Counted from the first letter of the stretch, positions 10,414-21,042 are shown. The stretch is DNA of 58,445 nucleotides from Pantoea eucrina (GCF_002095385.1 NZ_MIPP01000025.1:1-58445), one strand, 5' to 3'. A program made the numbers and translations. The notes: generated by a model from the sequence alone, not told the origin.

Positions 10414-11766
10414 CTAGCGGAACATCACCTCTGCCCAGCGCGCCAGTCCGGCGGTCACCGAACCAAAGTCGTCGCCGCCGGCAATCGGGGTATCGGGCAG
10501 CGCCTGCTGCAGCGCCGCACGCAGCAGCGGCGAGCGTGCGCTGCCGCCAGTAAGATAGATCACGTCCGGTCGGGTCTCGCTGGTGGTCAGCGCCAGCTGT
10601 ACCTGCTCCAGCATCCGCTCCAGCGGCTGGCTAATCGCCTCTTCCAGCTGCGCCGCGCTGATTTCTGCCTGCAGCGACTGCGCAATAAACGCCAGCGACG
10701 CATCCGCTTCCGCCTGCGCTGAGAGCGCAATTTTGCTCTCTTCAGCCGCGCGCACCAGCCGGTAGCTTAGCTTCTGCTGCCATACTTTGAGCAGATGCGC
10801 CACGCGGTTTCCCTCTTCTGCATCGCGCACCAGATCCTGCAGCAGCTTGCCGCAGGCGGCGGAGTAGAACTCGCTCTGTGCCGGAACGTCGTTAATTGCG
10901 ACCGCGTTCCACCACGGCAGGGCGGGGAGCGCCGTGCCCTTGCGGGTGCTGCCGCCCAGACCCAGCAGCGGCATCAGCGTTTTAAACGCCAGCATGATAT
11001 CGAGATCGTTACCGCCGACGCGGCAGCCGCTGTGCCCCAGCAGGCTGGCGTGGCGGTCAGCTTTCTGGCGCCACTCCGGCCCCATCAGCAGCATGGAGCA
11101 GTCGGTGGTGCCGCCGCCGATATCGACCACCAGCACGCGCGTCTCTTTGTCCAGCGTGGCTTCAAAGTCCAGCCCGGCGGCCACCGGCTCAAACTGAAAC
11201 TCAACGTCACGAAAGCCGGCGCGCTGTGCCGCACGCAGCAGGATCCCCTGCGCCTGCTGGTTGGCATCGTCACCGCCCAGCCCCTGAAAGTTGACCGGGC
11301 GACCGATAACCGCCTGGTTGATCTGCTGCCCGAGCTGCGCTTCACCCTGCTGGCGGATATGCAGCATCATGGCGCACACCAGATCTTCAAAAAATGCGAT
11401 CTGCTGCGGCTTCAGGCCAGAGGCGCCCAAAAAGGATTTCGGTGATTTGACGAACCAGACATCTTCCGGCTCTGTCATATATTGCTGCAGCGCGGTCAGG
11501 CCAAACTGCACGCTGCCAGGGGTTATCTCGATATCTTCTTCGCGGTTGTAGCGCAGCGCGCGCTGCAGCAGGGCGGTGTTTTCGCTCGCGGGCGTGGGCA
11601 CCTGATGGTGGCGATGCAGCCATTCGCTGATCGCCTCGCGCACCGGGGCGCAGATCATCGAGGGCAGCAGCGGCTGGTCATTTTCCAGCGCCAGCATCCG
11701 CGGCGTGCCGTTATCGCTTACTGCAATAGCGCAGTTCGCTGTGCCGTAGTCAAAACCGATATACAT
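10414..11766 (-). CDS. yegD: YegD, Hsp70-like actin-fold chaperone protein
   Basis: Hsp70-family ATPase-domain protein without the usual substrate-binding domain; its biological role is not established. The 450 residues match the E. coli length when the start is placed at 11766 (MYIGFDYGTANCAIAV). A four-codon upstream extension (MGHK) is possible but unusual for the family. Visible motifs are the phosphate-1 loop FDYGTANC, the phosphate-2 loop VVDIGGGTTDCSML and the adenosine motif YLTGGSARSPLL. It is transcribed alone, convergent with the porin. In E. coli alkA lies beside yegD in this neighbourhood; no alkA is present here. Confidence 0.95.
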   Translation of the reverse strand: MYIGFDYGTANCAIAVSDNGTPRMLALENDQPLLPSMICAPVREAISEWLHRHHQVPTPASENTALLQRALRYNREEDIEITPGSVQFGLTALQQYMTEPEDVWFVKSPKSFLGASGLKPQQIAFFEDLVCAMMLHIRQQGEAQLGQQINQAVIGRPVNFQGLGGDDANQQAQGILLRAAQRAGFRDVEFQFEPVAAGLDFEATLDKETRVLVVDIGGGTTDCSMLLMGPEWRQKADRHASLLGHSGCRVGGNDLDIMLAFKTLMPLLGLGGSTRKGTALPALPWWNAVAINDVPAQSEFYSAACGKLLQDLVRDAEEGNRVAHLLKVWQQKLSYRLVRAAEESKIALSAQAEADASLAFIAQSLQAEISAAQLEEAISQPLERMLEQVQLALTTSETRPDVIYLTGGSARSPLLRAALQQALPDTPIAGGDDFGSVTAGLARWAEVMFR

Positions 11767-11837
11767 CTTATGCCCCATGCCAGAAAAAAAGGGGGCGACT
11801 TTAGCGCAGGCTGGTCATGCTGGCAATATGCAGTGCT

Positions 11838-14403
11838 TCATCTCTCCGCATCCTGATAAACCTGATACTGACCGCGCCCGGCATGTTTAGCGCTGTAGCA
11901 GGCGACATCGGCCTGCGACATCACCATATTGCTGAGGCAGTTGCGCGCATCAATCTGCGTGATGCCGGCGCTGGCACCCACCTGGTAAGGATGCGTTTTC
12001 CAGTAAAATGTATAGTTATTGACGACATTCACGATGCCCTGCACCAGATCGCGGATCTGATCGACCTCGCAGTGCGGCAGCAGAATACCAAACTCATCGC
12101 CGCCGAGGCGCGCCAGCATATCGCTGCTGCGCAGCTGCTGCTGCATCAGCACCGCCAGCTCGCGCAGCAGCGCGTCCCCCCGCCGCATGGCCGGCGGTAT
12201 CGTTGACCGCTTTAAATTTATCCAGGTCGATAAACACCAGCACATGCGGCGTGCCGGTGACGGCCGCATCATTCACCAGCCGTTTCAGCCGATCTTCAAA
12301 GCTGGGCCGGTTAGGCAGCTGCGTCAGCATGTCGTGTGACGCGCTATAGCTCAGACGCTTCATGATCTGGCGCGATTCGCTGACATCCTGAATGACCATC
12401 ACCACCCCAATAGTGCTGCCGGCCAGGGTTTTTAGCGGCGTAATACTGTAGTGGATCTCTATCTGCGCGCCTGCCAGCGTATGCAGCACCAGTCCCTCAT
12501 CCAGCGCCGGAGAGATTTTTTCATCCGGCAGCGTGCAAAGCAGCAGATTGTCGATGCGCGGGCCGTCAGCGCCGCGCGTGATATTCAGCAGCTCGCCAAG
12601 CGGCGTGCCGGCCGCCTGCTCCTGCGGCCAGCCACTCAGGCTTTCAGCAACGGGGTTCATAAAGGTCACGCACATCTCATCGTCGGTGCTGATCACCGCT
12701 TCGCCAATCGAATCCAGGGTGATCGCCATACGCTCTTTTTCCTGGAACAGCGCGTCATTAAGGGTACGCAGTGAGGTAATATCCTGGCAGATCCCGAGCA
12801 TGCGCTCGATCTGTCCATCCTGGCTCAGGATACGGTTCGCTTCTGAGCGAATAAACTGTACGCCGTGCGGCAGGTTGAGACGATACTCAAGATGAAAGGC
12901 CGAGCGGCGCTCAATCGCCTGCTGCACAACCAGCGCCAGGCTTTCGCGCTCGGCAGGATCGACCAGGTGCAGCCAGAGGTCATAAGTGGGTTTCTGCTGC
13001 GGATCCAGCGCAAACAGCTCATACATGCGTTTGTCCCAGAGCATCTCCCCGGTTTTCAGGTTCCACTCCCAGACGCCGATGCCACCCGCTTCATTGGCCA
13101 GCGTAATACGCTCCATCAGCTGGCGGTTGCGCTGCTCGCTCTGCCGCAGCTCGGAGATATCGACAATCTGCGCGATAAAATAGAGCGGCTGCTGCTGCGC
13201 GTCGCGCACCATAGAGACGGTCAGACGCGACCAGACGATCTCGCCATCTTTGCGGAAATAGCGCTTTTCAAAGGTATAGGACATCAGGTCGCCCGCCAGC
13301 AGACGCTCCATCAGCTGCAGATCGCTGTGCAGATCGTCCGGATGGGTGATCTCCTGGAAGGTCAGCTGCGTCAGTTCATAGGCGCGATAACCCAGCGTAC
13401 GGCAAAGTGACTGGTTCACCTGCTGCCACTTTCCGTTGGTGCCGACCAGCGCCATACCGATAGCAGAGTACTCCATCGCATTGCGGAAGCGCGCTTCACT
13501 CTCGGTGATATGGTTTTTCTCGCGCCGGAAGGCGTCCATGATCAGCGCCATGACATGGCTGGGCAGCAGCACCAGCAGAAAGGGCAGCCAGGCAGAGACC
13601 AGACCGGGCGAAGCGCCACTCTGTACCGGGTTGACCCAGTCCAGCGCCAGCAGCAGCGAAATGAAACTGGCATTAATAAAGCAGAGCAGGAACGCTTCAA
13701 ATTTTGGCAGCCGGACCGCACACCAGAACAGGATCACCACGATAAAGGTAAACGGCCACGGCAGAAAGCGCAGGGAGAGATAGCTGGCGAGCAGGGTAAC
13801 CAGCAGCGTCAGCAGGGTCTCCAGCTGGCGGCCCGGCGCGATCAGTTCACGCAGCGGCTTAGCGGGCCACAGCAGTACCACCGGACCAAACGCCAGCACG
13901 CCGATCACTTCCGAAATCACCCAGGTGGAGAAGAAGGGGAGCAGCGCCTGCTTATCCACCTGCAGCAGCCAGAGCGCAATCAGCCCGCCCAGCAGGGGAG
14001 CCAGCAGGCCGGCGCAGAGCGCAAAGCGGATCCAGTCGGGCAGGGCGTTCAGCGGCGCGCGGCGGTTCAGCAGCAGACGCAGCATGCCGCCGGCCAGCAG
14101 CGCCTGTATCAGATTCAGAAGGGCAAATTTAGCATTGCTGAGCGCGGGACCAATAACCAGCAGATTTGCCAGCGCGGTGCCCGCGACGCAGCCCGCCAGC
14201 AGCAGCGGAATATGTTTTAGCGGCGCGCGGAAAACGACGCCGGTCATCAGCGCCGTTGAGTACCACAGCGGCGAAATACGACCGCTGACCACAATCAGCT
14301 CCAGACAAAACAGCGTAAGCAGAAAAGCCAGTATGCTCAGCGTAACGGCAGTCAGCCAGCGGCCTGGCGATTTATCCTGCGCGGTGACTATCTCAACAAT
14401 CAT
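11838..14403 (-). pseudogene. dgcE: DgcE (YegE)-type diguanylate cyclase, frameshifted and without an EAL domain
   Basis: Membrane-bound enzyme expected to make cyclic di-GMP. The order from the start at 14403 (MIVEIVTAQDK) is an N-terminal multi-helix MASE1 sensor (about residues 15-280), three PAS/PAC units (for example FRNAMEYSAIGMALVG, then LANEAGGIGVWEWN, then ITLDSIGEAVIST) and a GGDEF domain. In the GGDEF domain the frame breaks after NDTAGHAAG: a run of six C (12176-12181) appears one base too long, and the rest (GDALLREL... RLGGDEFGILLP... QADVACYSAKHAGRGQ) continues in another frame to 11838. The active-site GGDEF signature itself is intact. E. coli DgcE carries a C-terminal EAL-like region; here the gene stops shortly after GGDEF. 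Confidence 0.85.
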
Positions 14404-14521
14404 GTACCAGTCCAGCAGCGCGCAACCCGGTATGGGGAAAATACGCCAGTCAGTTTCTGCCCTGCATGCTAGCACATTCAGACAGGATCTTTACGCTGAA
14501 TTGGCTTAAGTCATGGCGCTG

Positions 14522-15132
14522 TCAGTGAAAAAGGTCGGCACGCTTAAACGGTTTTTCCAGTCCGGCGAGCTTGACCGACAGACGCTCCAGGAACTGCTGC
14601 GTGGTGGCGACGCGCCCGTGACCCATCAGCAGCAGCGGCACCAGGAAGGCGACGCCAACCTGCAGGGCGCTAAAGCCTTTCAATACCGTGCGGCGCTGGC
14701 TGATGAGAAACGCGCTGCTCAGGGTAAAACCGAGCAGCAGGCCCGCCAGCACTTCACTGACGGAGTGCGCATGAATAACCAGGCGGGAGAAACCCACCAT
14801 CAGCGGGATCGCATACCCGATGGCGATCGTCACGCGCGCCAGAAAGTGGACCAGCGTCCGGAGATCAGCCACATCATTACCGGCCAGAGCGTGGAGGACA
14901 TCGCGCTGTGGCCGCTGAAGCCGGTGAAGTTAAAGCGTGCGCTGCCGATGCCAAAGCCAAGAAACATAATTTTAGACAGGCTGACCAGCAGCCCGGCGAG
15001 ACCAAACGCCAGCAGCCAGTACCAGACGGTACGCTGACTGCTGCTTTTCCACGGCAGCACCAGGGCGATGATCACCGCGGTGGGGATCAGCAGCATGCTG
15101 TCGCCAAAATAGGTCAGTGTTCTCCAGCTCAT
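14522..15132 (-). pseudogene. PAP2-family membrane phosphatase, frameshifted
   Basis: Small integral-membrane lipid or sugar-phosphate phosphatase, about 203 codons if the frame is restored. The first part (start MSWRTLTYFGDS at 15132) has hydrophobic helices and the PAP2 phosphate motif region SKIMFLGFGIGSARFNFTGFSGHS, with FSGH in place of the usual PSGH. The second part continues in another frame with the third motif SRLVIHAHSVSEVL (SRxxxxxH type) and two more helices. One base appears lost between about 14830 and 14870. All catalytic motifs remain, so this is either a recent lesion or a sequence error. The substrate is unknown; it lies between dgcE and udk. Confidence 0.8.
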
Positions 15133-15365
15133 ATTTTTCCTTGCAGGGCTAACGGGCGACCCGCACAAACCGGGCGCGGGCAGCCCGACAGTCTATCGGT
15201 TCAGCGGCTGCCTGCCAAAAGGAGATTTTCTGAAAAAGGGCGCCGCCGCATTTACTCTGGCGTCAAACCGGCGAAATACCTATAATTGCCGCCACCAAAC
15301 CCTCTCATTTGGCCCGTTGCTGCTTCGGCAGAGGCGTGCTCCCAGTTATCAGGTCTCAAAAAAGT

Positions 15366-16004
15366 ATGACTGACAAGTCCCATCAGTGCGTGATCGTTGG
15401 CATCGCAGGTGCATCTGCATCCGGAAAAAGCCTTATTGCCAGCACGCTCTTTCGTGAAATCCGTGACCAGGTCGGTGACGAGCATATCGGTGTGATCCCC
15501 GAAGATGCCTACTATAAAGATCAAAGCCACCTCACCATGGAAGAGAGGGTAAAAACCAACTATGACCATCCGAGCGCGATGGATCACGATCTGCTGCTGC
15601 AGCATCTGCGTGCGATCAAGTCAGGACAGGATATCGATCTGCCGGTTTACAGCTACGTTGAACATACCCGCACCAGCGAAAGCATTCATCTGAAGCCAAA
15701 AAAAGTGATTATCCTTGAGGGCATTCTGCTGCTCACTGACGCGCGCCTGCGTCAGGAGATGAACTTCTCTATTTTTGTCGACACCCCGCTGGATATCTGT
15801 CTGATGCGCCGCATGAAGCGCGACGTGAATGAACGCGGTCGCTCTATGGATTCCGTCATGAATCAGTATCAGAAAACGGTCCGTCCGATGTTCCTGCAGT
15901 TTATCGAGCCTTCCAAACAGTACGCCGACATTATTGTGCCGCGCGGCGGTAAGAACCGTATCGCTATCGATATTCTCAAAGCGAAAATTAATCAGTATCT
16001 TTAA
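15366..16004 (+). CDS. udk: Uridine kinase
   Basis: Phosphorylates uridine and cytidine to UMP and CMP in pyrimidine salvage. The 212 residues match the family. The P-loop GASASGKS begins near residue 13, followed by the substrate-binding [11 protein letters not shown] and the lid region [19 protein letters not shown]. The start is ATG at 15366 ([12 protein letters not shown]). Gene order udk-dcd-asma is the standard enterobacterial one and the three are co-oriented, with 86 bp between udk and dcd. Confidence 0.97.
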   Translation: MTDKSHQCVIVGIAGASASGKSLIASTLFREIRDQVGDEHIGVIPEDAYYKDQSHLTMEERVKTNYDHPSAMDHDLLLQHLRAIKSGQDIDLPVYSYVEHTRTSESIHLKPKKVIILEGILLLTDARLRQEMNFSIFVDTPLDICLMRRMKRDVNERGRSMDSVMNQYQKTVRPMFLQFIEPSKQYADIIVPRGGKNRIAIDILKAKINQYL

Positions 16005-16090
16005 TACGCTGTTTCGGCATGGATCGAATGCGTCAGGGCTGTCACCGTGCTGGCGGCCTTTCGCTACACTTTAATTAGGGAGTTACTGCG

Positions 16091-16672
16091 ATGAGATTAT
16101 GCGATCGCGATATTGAAGCCTGGCTTGACAGCGGCAAGCTGGCCATTGAGCCGCGTCCGCCGGTGGAACGCATTAACGGCGCCACGGTAGATGTGCGGCT
16201 GGGTAACGGGTTTCGTACCTTCAGCGGCCATACTGCCGCCTTTATCGATCTGAGCGGACCCAAGCAGGCGGTAAGCGCCGCGCTGGATCGGGTAATGAGT
16301 GACGAGATTGTGTTACCGGATGGCGAAGCGTTTTTCCTGCATCCGGGTGAGCTGGCGCTGGCGGTGACGCTGGAGTCGGTGACCATTCCGGACGATCTGG
16401 TTGGCTGGCTGGATGGACGTTCTTCCCTGGCACGACTAGGGTTAATGGTTCACGTTACGGCACACCGCATCGATCCGGGCTGGCAGGGGCGTATCGTGCT
16501 GGAGTTTTACAACTCCGGCAAGCTGCCGCTGGCGCTGCGTCCCGGTATGCTGATTGGAGCGCTGAGCTTTGAACCGCTGTCGGGCCCGGCCGCACGTCCC
16601 TATAACCGGCGTGAAGATGCAAAATATCGCGGTCAGCAGGGTGCTGACGCCAGCCGTATCGATAAAGATTAA
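16091..16672 (+). CDS. dcd: dCTP deaminase
   Basis: Converts dCTP to dUTP for thymidylate synthesis; a homotrimeric cytosolic enzyme. The 193 residues equal the E. coli length. Conserved regions include the start [12 protein letters not shown], the active-site segment [27 protein letters not shown] with its glutamate in IVLEFYNSG, and the C-terminal [21 protein letters not shown] that closes over the nucleotide. A purine-rich sequence (TAGGGAG) precedes the ATG. Confidence 0.97.
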   Translation: MRLCDRDIEAWLDSGKLAIEPRPPVERINGATVDVRLGNGFRTFSGHTAAFIDLSGPKQAVSAALDRVMSDEIVLPDGEAFFLHPGELALAVTLESVTIPDDLVGWLDGRSSLARLGLMVHVTAHRIDPGWQGRIVLEFYNSGKLPLALRPGMLIGALSFEPLSGPAARPYNRREDAKYRGQQGADASRIDKD

Positions 16673-16731
16673 TCGCTGTACCCGCGCCCGGGCAGGGCTG
16701 ACGAGGCGCGGATCATCACATTGAGGATGCA

Positions 16732-18528
16732 ATGAGAAGATTGATAACCACGCTGGCCATCCTGTTAGTGGTAGTGGTGGCAGGGATGGCCGCACTGGTA
16801 CTACTGGTTAACCCCAACGACTTTCGCGCCTACATGGTAAAACAGGTAGAGCAGCGCAGTGGTTATCAGCTGGTCACGGGCAGCGATTTGCGCTGGCACG
16901 TCTGGCCTCAGCTCAGCATTCTTTCCGGACGTATGAGCCTCACCGCACCCGGTGCCAGCCAGCCGCTGGTGACCGCCGAAAATATGCGGCTGGACGTCGA
17001 CCTCTGGCCGCTGCTCACGCATCAGCTCAGCGTCAGTCAGGTAATGCTGAAAAACGCGATTATCCGCGCCACGCCGGAGAGCGCGCCGCAGAAGCCTGGC
17101 GGCGCTCCCATCGGCCCTGGCGACAGCGAGCCGGCATTAGCCGCCTCACAGAGCTGGAGCCTGGCCATTGCGAAACTGCGCGTGGCTGACAGCCTGCTTA
17201 TCTGGCAGCAGCCGGGCGGGGAAGAGTACAACTTCCGCAATCTTAATCTGAGCCTGGATCAGGACAGCCGCAAACAGAACCACATTGAGCTGAGCACGCG
17301 CCTGTCGCGTAACCAGCGCAACCTCAGCGTTGCCCTGCAGGGCGAGATGGATGTCTCACGCTATCCGCATCAGGTCAGCGGCAAGCTGGCGCAGCTTGAT
17401 TATGCGCTGGATGGCGCGAACCTGCCGGTACAGGGCATTAAAGGCGCGCTGAGCGGAAAAGCGATATGGAACGCCGATAAACAGCAGTTCTCGCTGGCCG
17501 ATATGCAGCTTACCGCCAATGACAGTACGCTGCAGGGCAGCGCGGAAGGACGTATTGCGATGCCGCAGCAGCTGCGCCTGGCGCTGCATGCAACCTCGCT
17601 AAACATCGATAACCTCGCCGTCAGTACGCCGGTCAGCAGCGGCAGCGGGACCGTGCAGGCCGCGCCGGTGCAGCCGCCGGTCATTGCGGAACCGGTACTG
17701 CGCAATAACGCCGATTCACCGCTTAATACGCTCGATCTGCAGCTTGCCCTGAAGGCGGACCAGAGCCAGTGGCGCGGGCTGACGCTCAGTAACCTGCAGA
17801 TCGACGCCAGCAACCAGCAGGGGCTGATGACGCTTAGCCGGTTACAGGGCCGGCTGGGTGACGGTCATTTCTCGCTGCCGGGTCAGATTGATATCCGGCA
17901 GCCGGTTACCCGGGCTGCGTTTCAGCCTGAACTGGAGAATATTGCGATTGCCCCTCTGCTGAAAGCGCTGGCGCTGCCCGCTGCGCTTGAGGGGACGCTA
18001 TCGCTGCAGGGTAAGGTGAGTGGAGCCGGGCTGAGTGTAGAAGAGGCGAAGCAGAACTGGCAGGGCAGTGCCGATCTGGAGGCCACCAATCTGCAGCTCA
18101 CGCAGCTTAATCTGCAACAGATGGTACGCCGGGCCGTTGCGCGCGCCAGTAGTGAGGTCACCAACGATCAGCCTGATAGCCAGGGCATACAGCAGCTGGC
18201 GGGCCATATCAGCCTGCAGCAGGGAAAAGTAGCGTTTACCGATCTGCAGGGCGGCAGCAGCCAGCTGGCACTTCAGACGCGCGGAACCGTTGACGTTGTG
18301 CAACAGCAGCTGGATGTCACCATCAATATGATGCTGCGCGGCTGGAAAGGGGACGAGCGTCTGGCAAAAGTCCTGAATCAGCAGCCCATTCCGCTCCGTA
18401 TGTATGGTCGCTGGGACAAACTGCAATATTCGCTGCCGATAGATGATGTTGTGCGCCAGCAGCTGCAGAGCGAAGCGAAATCGCGTCTTAATCAGTGGCT
18501 CGATCGCCACCCGTCAGGGGCGCATTAA
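16732..18528 (+). CDS. asmA: AsmA family outer-membrane assembly/lipid transport protein
   Basis: Inner-membrane-anchored periplasmic protein of the AsmA/TamB group, which affects outer-membrane protein and lipid assembly. The 598 residues fit the family. There is one N-terminal membrane helix (about residues 5-27, LAILLVVVVAGMAALVLLV), a long beta-rich periplasmic domain, and a conserved C-terminal block (LSLQGKVSGAGLS, then INMMLRGWKGDERL, then IPLRMYGRWDKL). The final residues HPSGAH and the stop TAA (18526-18528) are encoded by the first copy of the palindromic repeat, so the natural C-terminus was replaced or trimmed by the repeat. Confidence 0.94.
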   Translation: MRRLITTLAILLVVVVAGMAALVLLVNPNDFRAYMVKQVEQRSGYQLVTGSDLRWHVWPQLSILSGRMSLTAPGASQPLVTAENMRLDVDLWPLLTHQLSVSQVMLKNAIIRATPESAPQKPGGAPIGPGDSEPALAASQSWSLAIAKLRVADSLLIWQQPGGEEYNFRNLNLSLDQDSRKQNHIELSTRLSRNQRNLSVALQGEMDVSRYPHQVSGKLAQLDYALDGANLPVQGIKGALSGKAIWNADKQQFSLADMQLTANDSTLQGSAEGRIAMPQQLRLALHATSLNIDNLAVSTPVSSGSGTVQAAPVQPPVIAEPVLRNNADSPLNTLDLQLALKADQSQWRGLTLSNLQIDASNQQGLMTLSRLQGRLGDGHFSLPGQIDIRQPVTRAAFQPELENIAIAPLLKALALPAALEGTLSLQGKVSGAGLSVEEAKQNWQGSADLEATNLQLTQLNLQQMVRRAVARASSEVTNDQPDSQGIQQLAGHISLQQGKVAFTDLQGGSSQLALQTRGTVDVVQQQLDVTINMMLRGWKGDERLAKVLNQQPIPLRMYGRWDKLQYSLPIDDVVRQQLQSEAKSRLNQWLDRHPSGAH

Positions 18529-18700
18529 TACGGCAGGTGCGCATTAACCACCAGGGGCGCATCAACACGCCAGGGGCGCCTTAATGCGCCCCCTACGGTT
18601 TTGTAGGGGCGTCGTTTACGGCGCCCGAATGCCGGGTTGCGGATTCACCAGGGGCGCATTAATGCGCCCCCTGCGTTTACAGGGACGCTGCTACGGCGCT
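18515..18700. repeat. Palindromic repeat cluster between asmA and yegH
   Basis: At least four copies or half-copies of the window's repeat family: CAGGGGCGCATTAA at 18515-18528, degenerate copies at about 18551-18595, a GTAGGGGCGTCG...CGGCGCCC unit at 18603-18626, a near-consensus copy with the palindrome GGGGCGCATTAATGCGCCCC at 18651-18670, and a degenerate end up to 18700. The first copy supplies the asmA stop, and the last supplies the yegH stop (TAG, complement of 18691-18693). The genes converge here, so the array may also act as a bidirectional transcript end. Confidence 0.88.
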
Positions 18701-20265
18701 TCTGATAAAGGATGCGGCATAATTTCCACTTTCTGCACCCGATGATTCTCCACCTGCAGCGCGCGCAGCAGGTAATCTCCTATCCGCAGCTCTTCACCCT
18801 CTTCGGGGACATGCTGCAGCGTGTCCATCAGCAGGCCGGCCAGCGTGTGATAATCGCGTTTATCATTTACCGGCAGCGCGACATAGAGCGCCAGATCGTC
18901 CAGCGGCATATGCCCGTTTGCGATCCAGCCTCCCTGCGGGCCGGGTTCAATATCGTAGCGCGCATCCAGCTCCTCTCCTTCATTAGGCAGATTACCGGCG
19001 ATCGTCTCCATCACGTCGCTCAGCGTCACCACGCCTTCGACGGAGCCAAACTCATCGACAATAAAGGCAAAATGCGTGCGCGCCTGGCGAAACTGCTCCA
19101 GCGCCTGCAGCAGCGTTACCCGTTCCGGAAACACCAGCGGCTGACGGATCAGCGCGCGCAGGTCAAGGGAATCACTGTGCAGCGACTGATGCAGCAGATC
19201 GATAACGTGCACCACCCCCAGCGGATCGCGGCCATTTTCCGTCACCAGAATACGCGTGTGCTGATTGCGATCGAGCTTCGCCATAATCTCTTCAGGCGCT
19301 TCACTTAAATCAACCGATTCCACATCGTGCCGGGAGGTCATAATGGTGTTGATCTGCCGCTGCGCCAGCCCCAGCACCCGGGCGATCATCAGCCGCTCCT
19401 GACGATTAAACAGAGCGCCTTCATCGCTGTGGCTCAGCAGCGAGGCCGTATCCGCATCCAGTTCAGCACGCTGCGCCTCTCCGCGCAGAATGCGCAGGAC
19501 CGCTTCGGCCGTGCGCTGGCGTAGCGGACGGCCGGCTGACAAAAAGCGGCGGCGATTAAAGCTCGCCAGCTGATTGAGCATTTCAATCAGAATAGAGAAA
19601 CCGATAGCGGCGTAGAGATACCCTTTGGGAATAACAAAGCCAAACCCCTCTGCAACCAGGCTGAAGCCAATCATCAGCAGAAAGCTCAGGCAGAGGATCA
19701 CAATCGTGGGATGACTATTCACAAAACGCGTCAGCGGCTTGCTGGCGAGCAGCATAAGCAGAATAGCGATGGTGACCGCGGCCATCATTACCGGCAGCTC
19801 ATTGACCATGCCCACTGCTGTGATGACAGCGTCGAGGGAGAAAATGGCATCCAGCACCACGATCTGCGCCACCACCGGCCAGAATTTAGCGCCGTTTTTA
19901 TTTTGACCACCCTCATCGTCACCCCCTTCGAGTCGCGCATTTAGCTCAGTGGTCGCTTTATAGAGCAGGAAAATACCGCCCAGCAGCAGCAGCAGATCGC
20001 GTGCGCTGAAGCTATGCTGCCAGAGGGTGAGCAGAGGCTGTGTCAGCGTGACCAGCCATGAAAGCGAGGCCAGCAGCCCGAGGCGGGTCAGTAGCGCCAG
20101 CATCAGGCCAATCACGCGCGCCCGGTCGCGCAGCAGCGGCGGCAGCTTTTCGACCAGAATGGCAATAAACACCAGGTTATCAATGCCCAGCACCAGCTCC
20201 AGAATGATTAGCGTTACTAATCCCGCCCAGAGCGACGGATCAAAGATCCACTCCCACATACTCAT
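18691..20265 (-). CDS. yegH: YegH, TerC-like membrane protein with CBS and CorC domains
   Basis: Predicted inner-membrane protein of the TerC/CorC type; its role, possibly in metal handling, is not established. With the start at 20265 ([15 protein letters not shown]) it is 524 residues. The TerC membrane domain spans about residues 1-230 with the signature [22 protein letters not shown] type region and [21 protein letters not shown] pair follows (about residues 300-425; [32 protein letters not shown]), then a CorC/HlyC transporter-associated domain ending [10 protein letters not shown]. An ATG two codons later is also possible. The in-frame extension to 20367 is not supported. The C-terminus (SEAP, stop TAG) lies in the palindromic repeat. 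Confidence 0.92.
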   Translation of the reverse strand: MSMWEWIFDPSLWAGLVTLIILELVLGIDNLVFIAILVEKLPPLLRDRARVIGLMLALLTRLGLLASLSWLVTLTQPLLTLWQHSFSARDLLLLLGGIFLLYKATTELNARLEGGDDEGGQNKNGAKFWPVVAQIVVLDAIFSLDAVITAVGMVNELPVMMAAVTIAILLMLLASKPLTRFVNSHPTIVILCLSFLLMIGFSLVAEGFGFVIPKGYLYAAIGFSILIEMLNQLASFNRRRFLSAGRPLRQRTAEAVLRILRGEAQRAELDADTASLLSHSDEGALFNRQERLMIARVLGLAQRQINTIMTSRHDVESVDLSEAPEEIMAKLDRNQHTRILVTENGRDPLGVVHVIDLLHQSLHSDSLDLRALIRQPLVFPERVTLLQALEQFRQARTHFAFIVDEFGSVEGVVTLSDVMETIAGNLPNEGEELDARYDIEPGPQGGWIANGHMPLDDLALYVALPVNDKRDYHTLAGLLMDTLQHVPEEGEELRIGDYLLRALQVENHRVQKVEIMPHPLSEAP

Positions 20266-20503
20266 GTCACCGTAATGTCTCAAAATGGGTTTAATCTGAT
20301 GATAGTGAATGGCCGGAAACAGGGCAAAACCCTGCCGACCCTGCTGGTATAAGGTTATACGTGTCAATCGGGAAAATGTTCAGAGTGCAGCAGGCAAAAT
20401 AAGCAAAATGTATGGATTAAGAATGCAGGAGGAGGGGCGTCGCGCACAATTAATTGTTATGCCTGGTGGTGAGGTTTGCCGCGTACATTTTACCAATCGT
20501 ATA

Positions 20504-20518
20504 TCCGAATAATTCTGA
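20504..20518. promoter_or_regulatory. Candidate RcsAB box of the EPS operon
   Basis: TCCGAATAATTCTG matches 11 of 14 positions of the RcsAB consensus TRVGAAWAWTSYGR, and the reverse strand also matches 11 of 14. It lies about 525-540 bases before the start codon of the initiating transferase gene. RcsA/RcsB boxes of ams/cps operons in Erwinia and Pantoea are reported at a similarly large distance. RcsA and RcsB would activate EPS transcription here. Confidence 0.6.
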
Positions 20519-20804
20519 ATTTTCACCGCTGATTGCGCGGCAGATGTGGCGTCATTACTAATGGCTGGTAGTCTTTTTCCTAAAATAGCACAGGGGGCAC
20601 GGGCCCTACTTGTAAACAAGCCAGTAATAACTAGTATAGCAACGTGTCAGTAAATGTCTGCGCCAATCTGGTTAATAGCGCAGGGTAATGCATTTTAAAG
20701 TTGTGAATTGTGAACCTGCACGATCCTGCCAGGAGTTATCCTGGAAAAATGGTTAAAAAAGCGCAAAACAGGATGAGCAGGCGGTATTGGCAGCGACAGC
20801 CAGG

Positions 20805-20816
20805 GGCGGTAGCGTG
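20805..20816 (+). promoter_or_regulatory. ops element (JUMPstart core) of the EPS operon
   Basis: Exact ops sequence GGCGGTAGCGTG, preceded by AGCCAGG as in JUMPstart elements. In the nascent transcript it pauses RNA polymerase and loads RfaH onto the elongation complex. It lies 227 bases upstream of the first EPS gene. The upstream half of the JUMPstart consensus is weaker here than in the second copy at 36.4 kb. Confidence 0.88.
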
Positions 20817-21042
20817 CCTGAACCGGCTTAAACAGGAAATGAACTGTCTGGTGTAGCGGCAATGGAACTCAGACTAATCCGTTGGTATTTATCACAATTT
20901 TCTGGCGAAAAGCAATAGAGAATTGACCTAAATACCGGGGAGTTCGCCGCTGTTTGCTCAACAGGCTCCGACTGAGTATCGCTCATTTATTACACAGGCC
21001 TGTAGCGTTAGGGATTAGGGAAATAAAATAAAAGAGTTAAAT

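Larger units (their letters stand above)
20266..21042. other. 777-bp regulatory interval between yegH and the EPS operon
   Basis: No convincing gene: short ORFs on both strands lack similarity or good ribosome binding sites. The interval holds an RcsAB-box-like palindrome near 20504-20518, an inverted repeat CCAGGA-GTTA-TCCTGG at about 20728-20743, and an ops element at 20805-20816. The remaining sequence is AT-rich and is expected to carry the EPS promoter and a long untranslated leader. Confidence 0.75.

Noticed and set aside
20309..20512. Small ORF in the EPS promoter region
   Set aside because: No similarity, no clear ribosome binding site, and it overlaps the RcsAB-like box.
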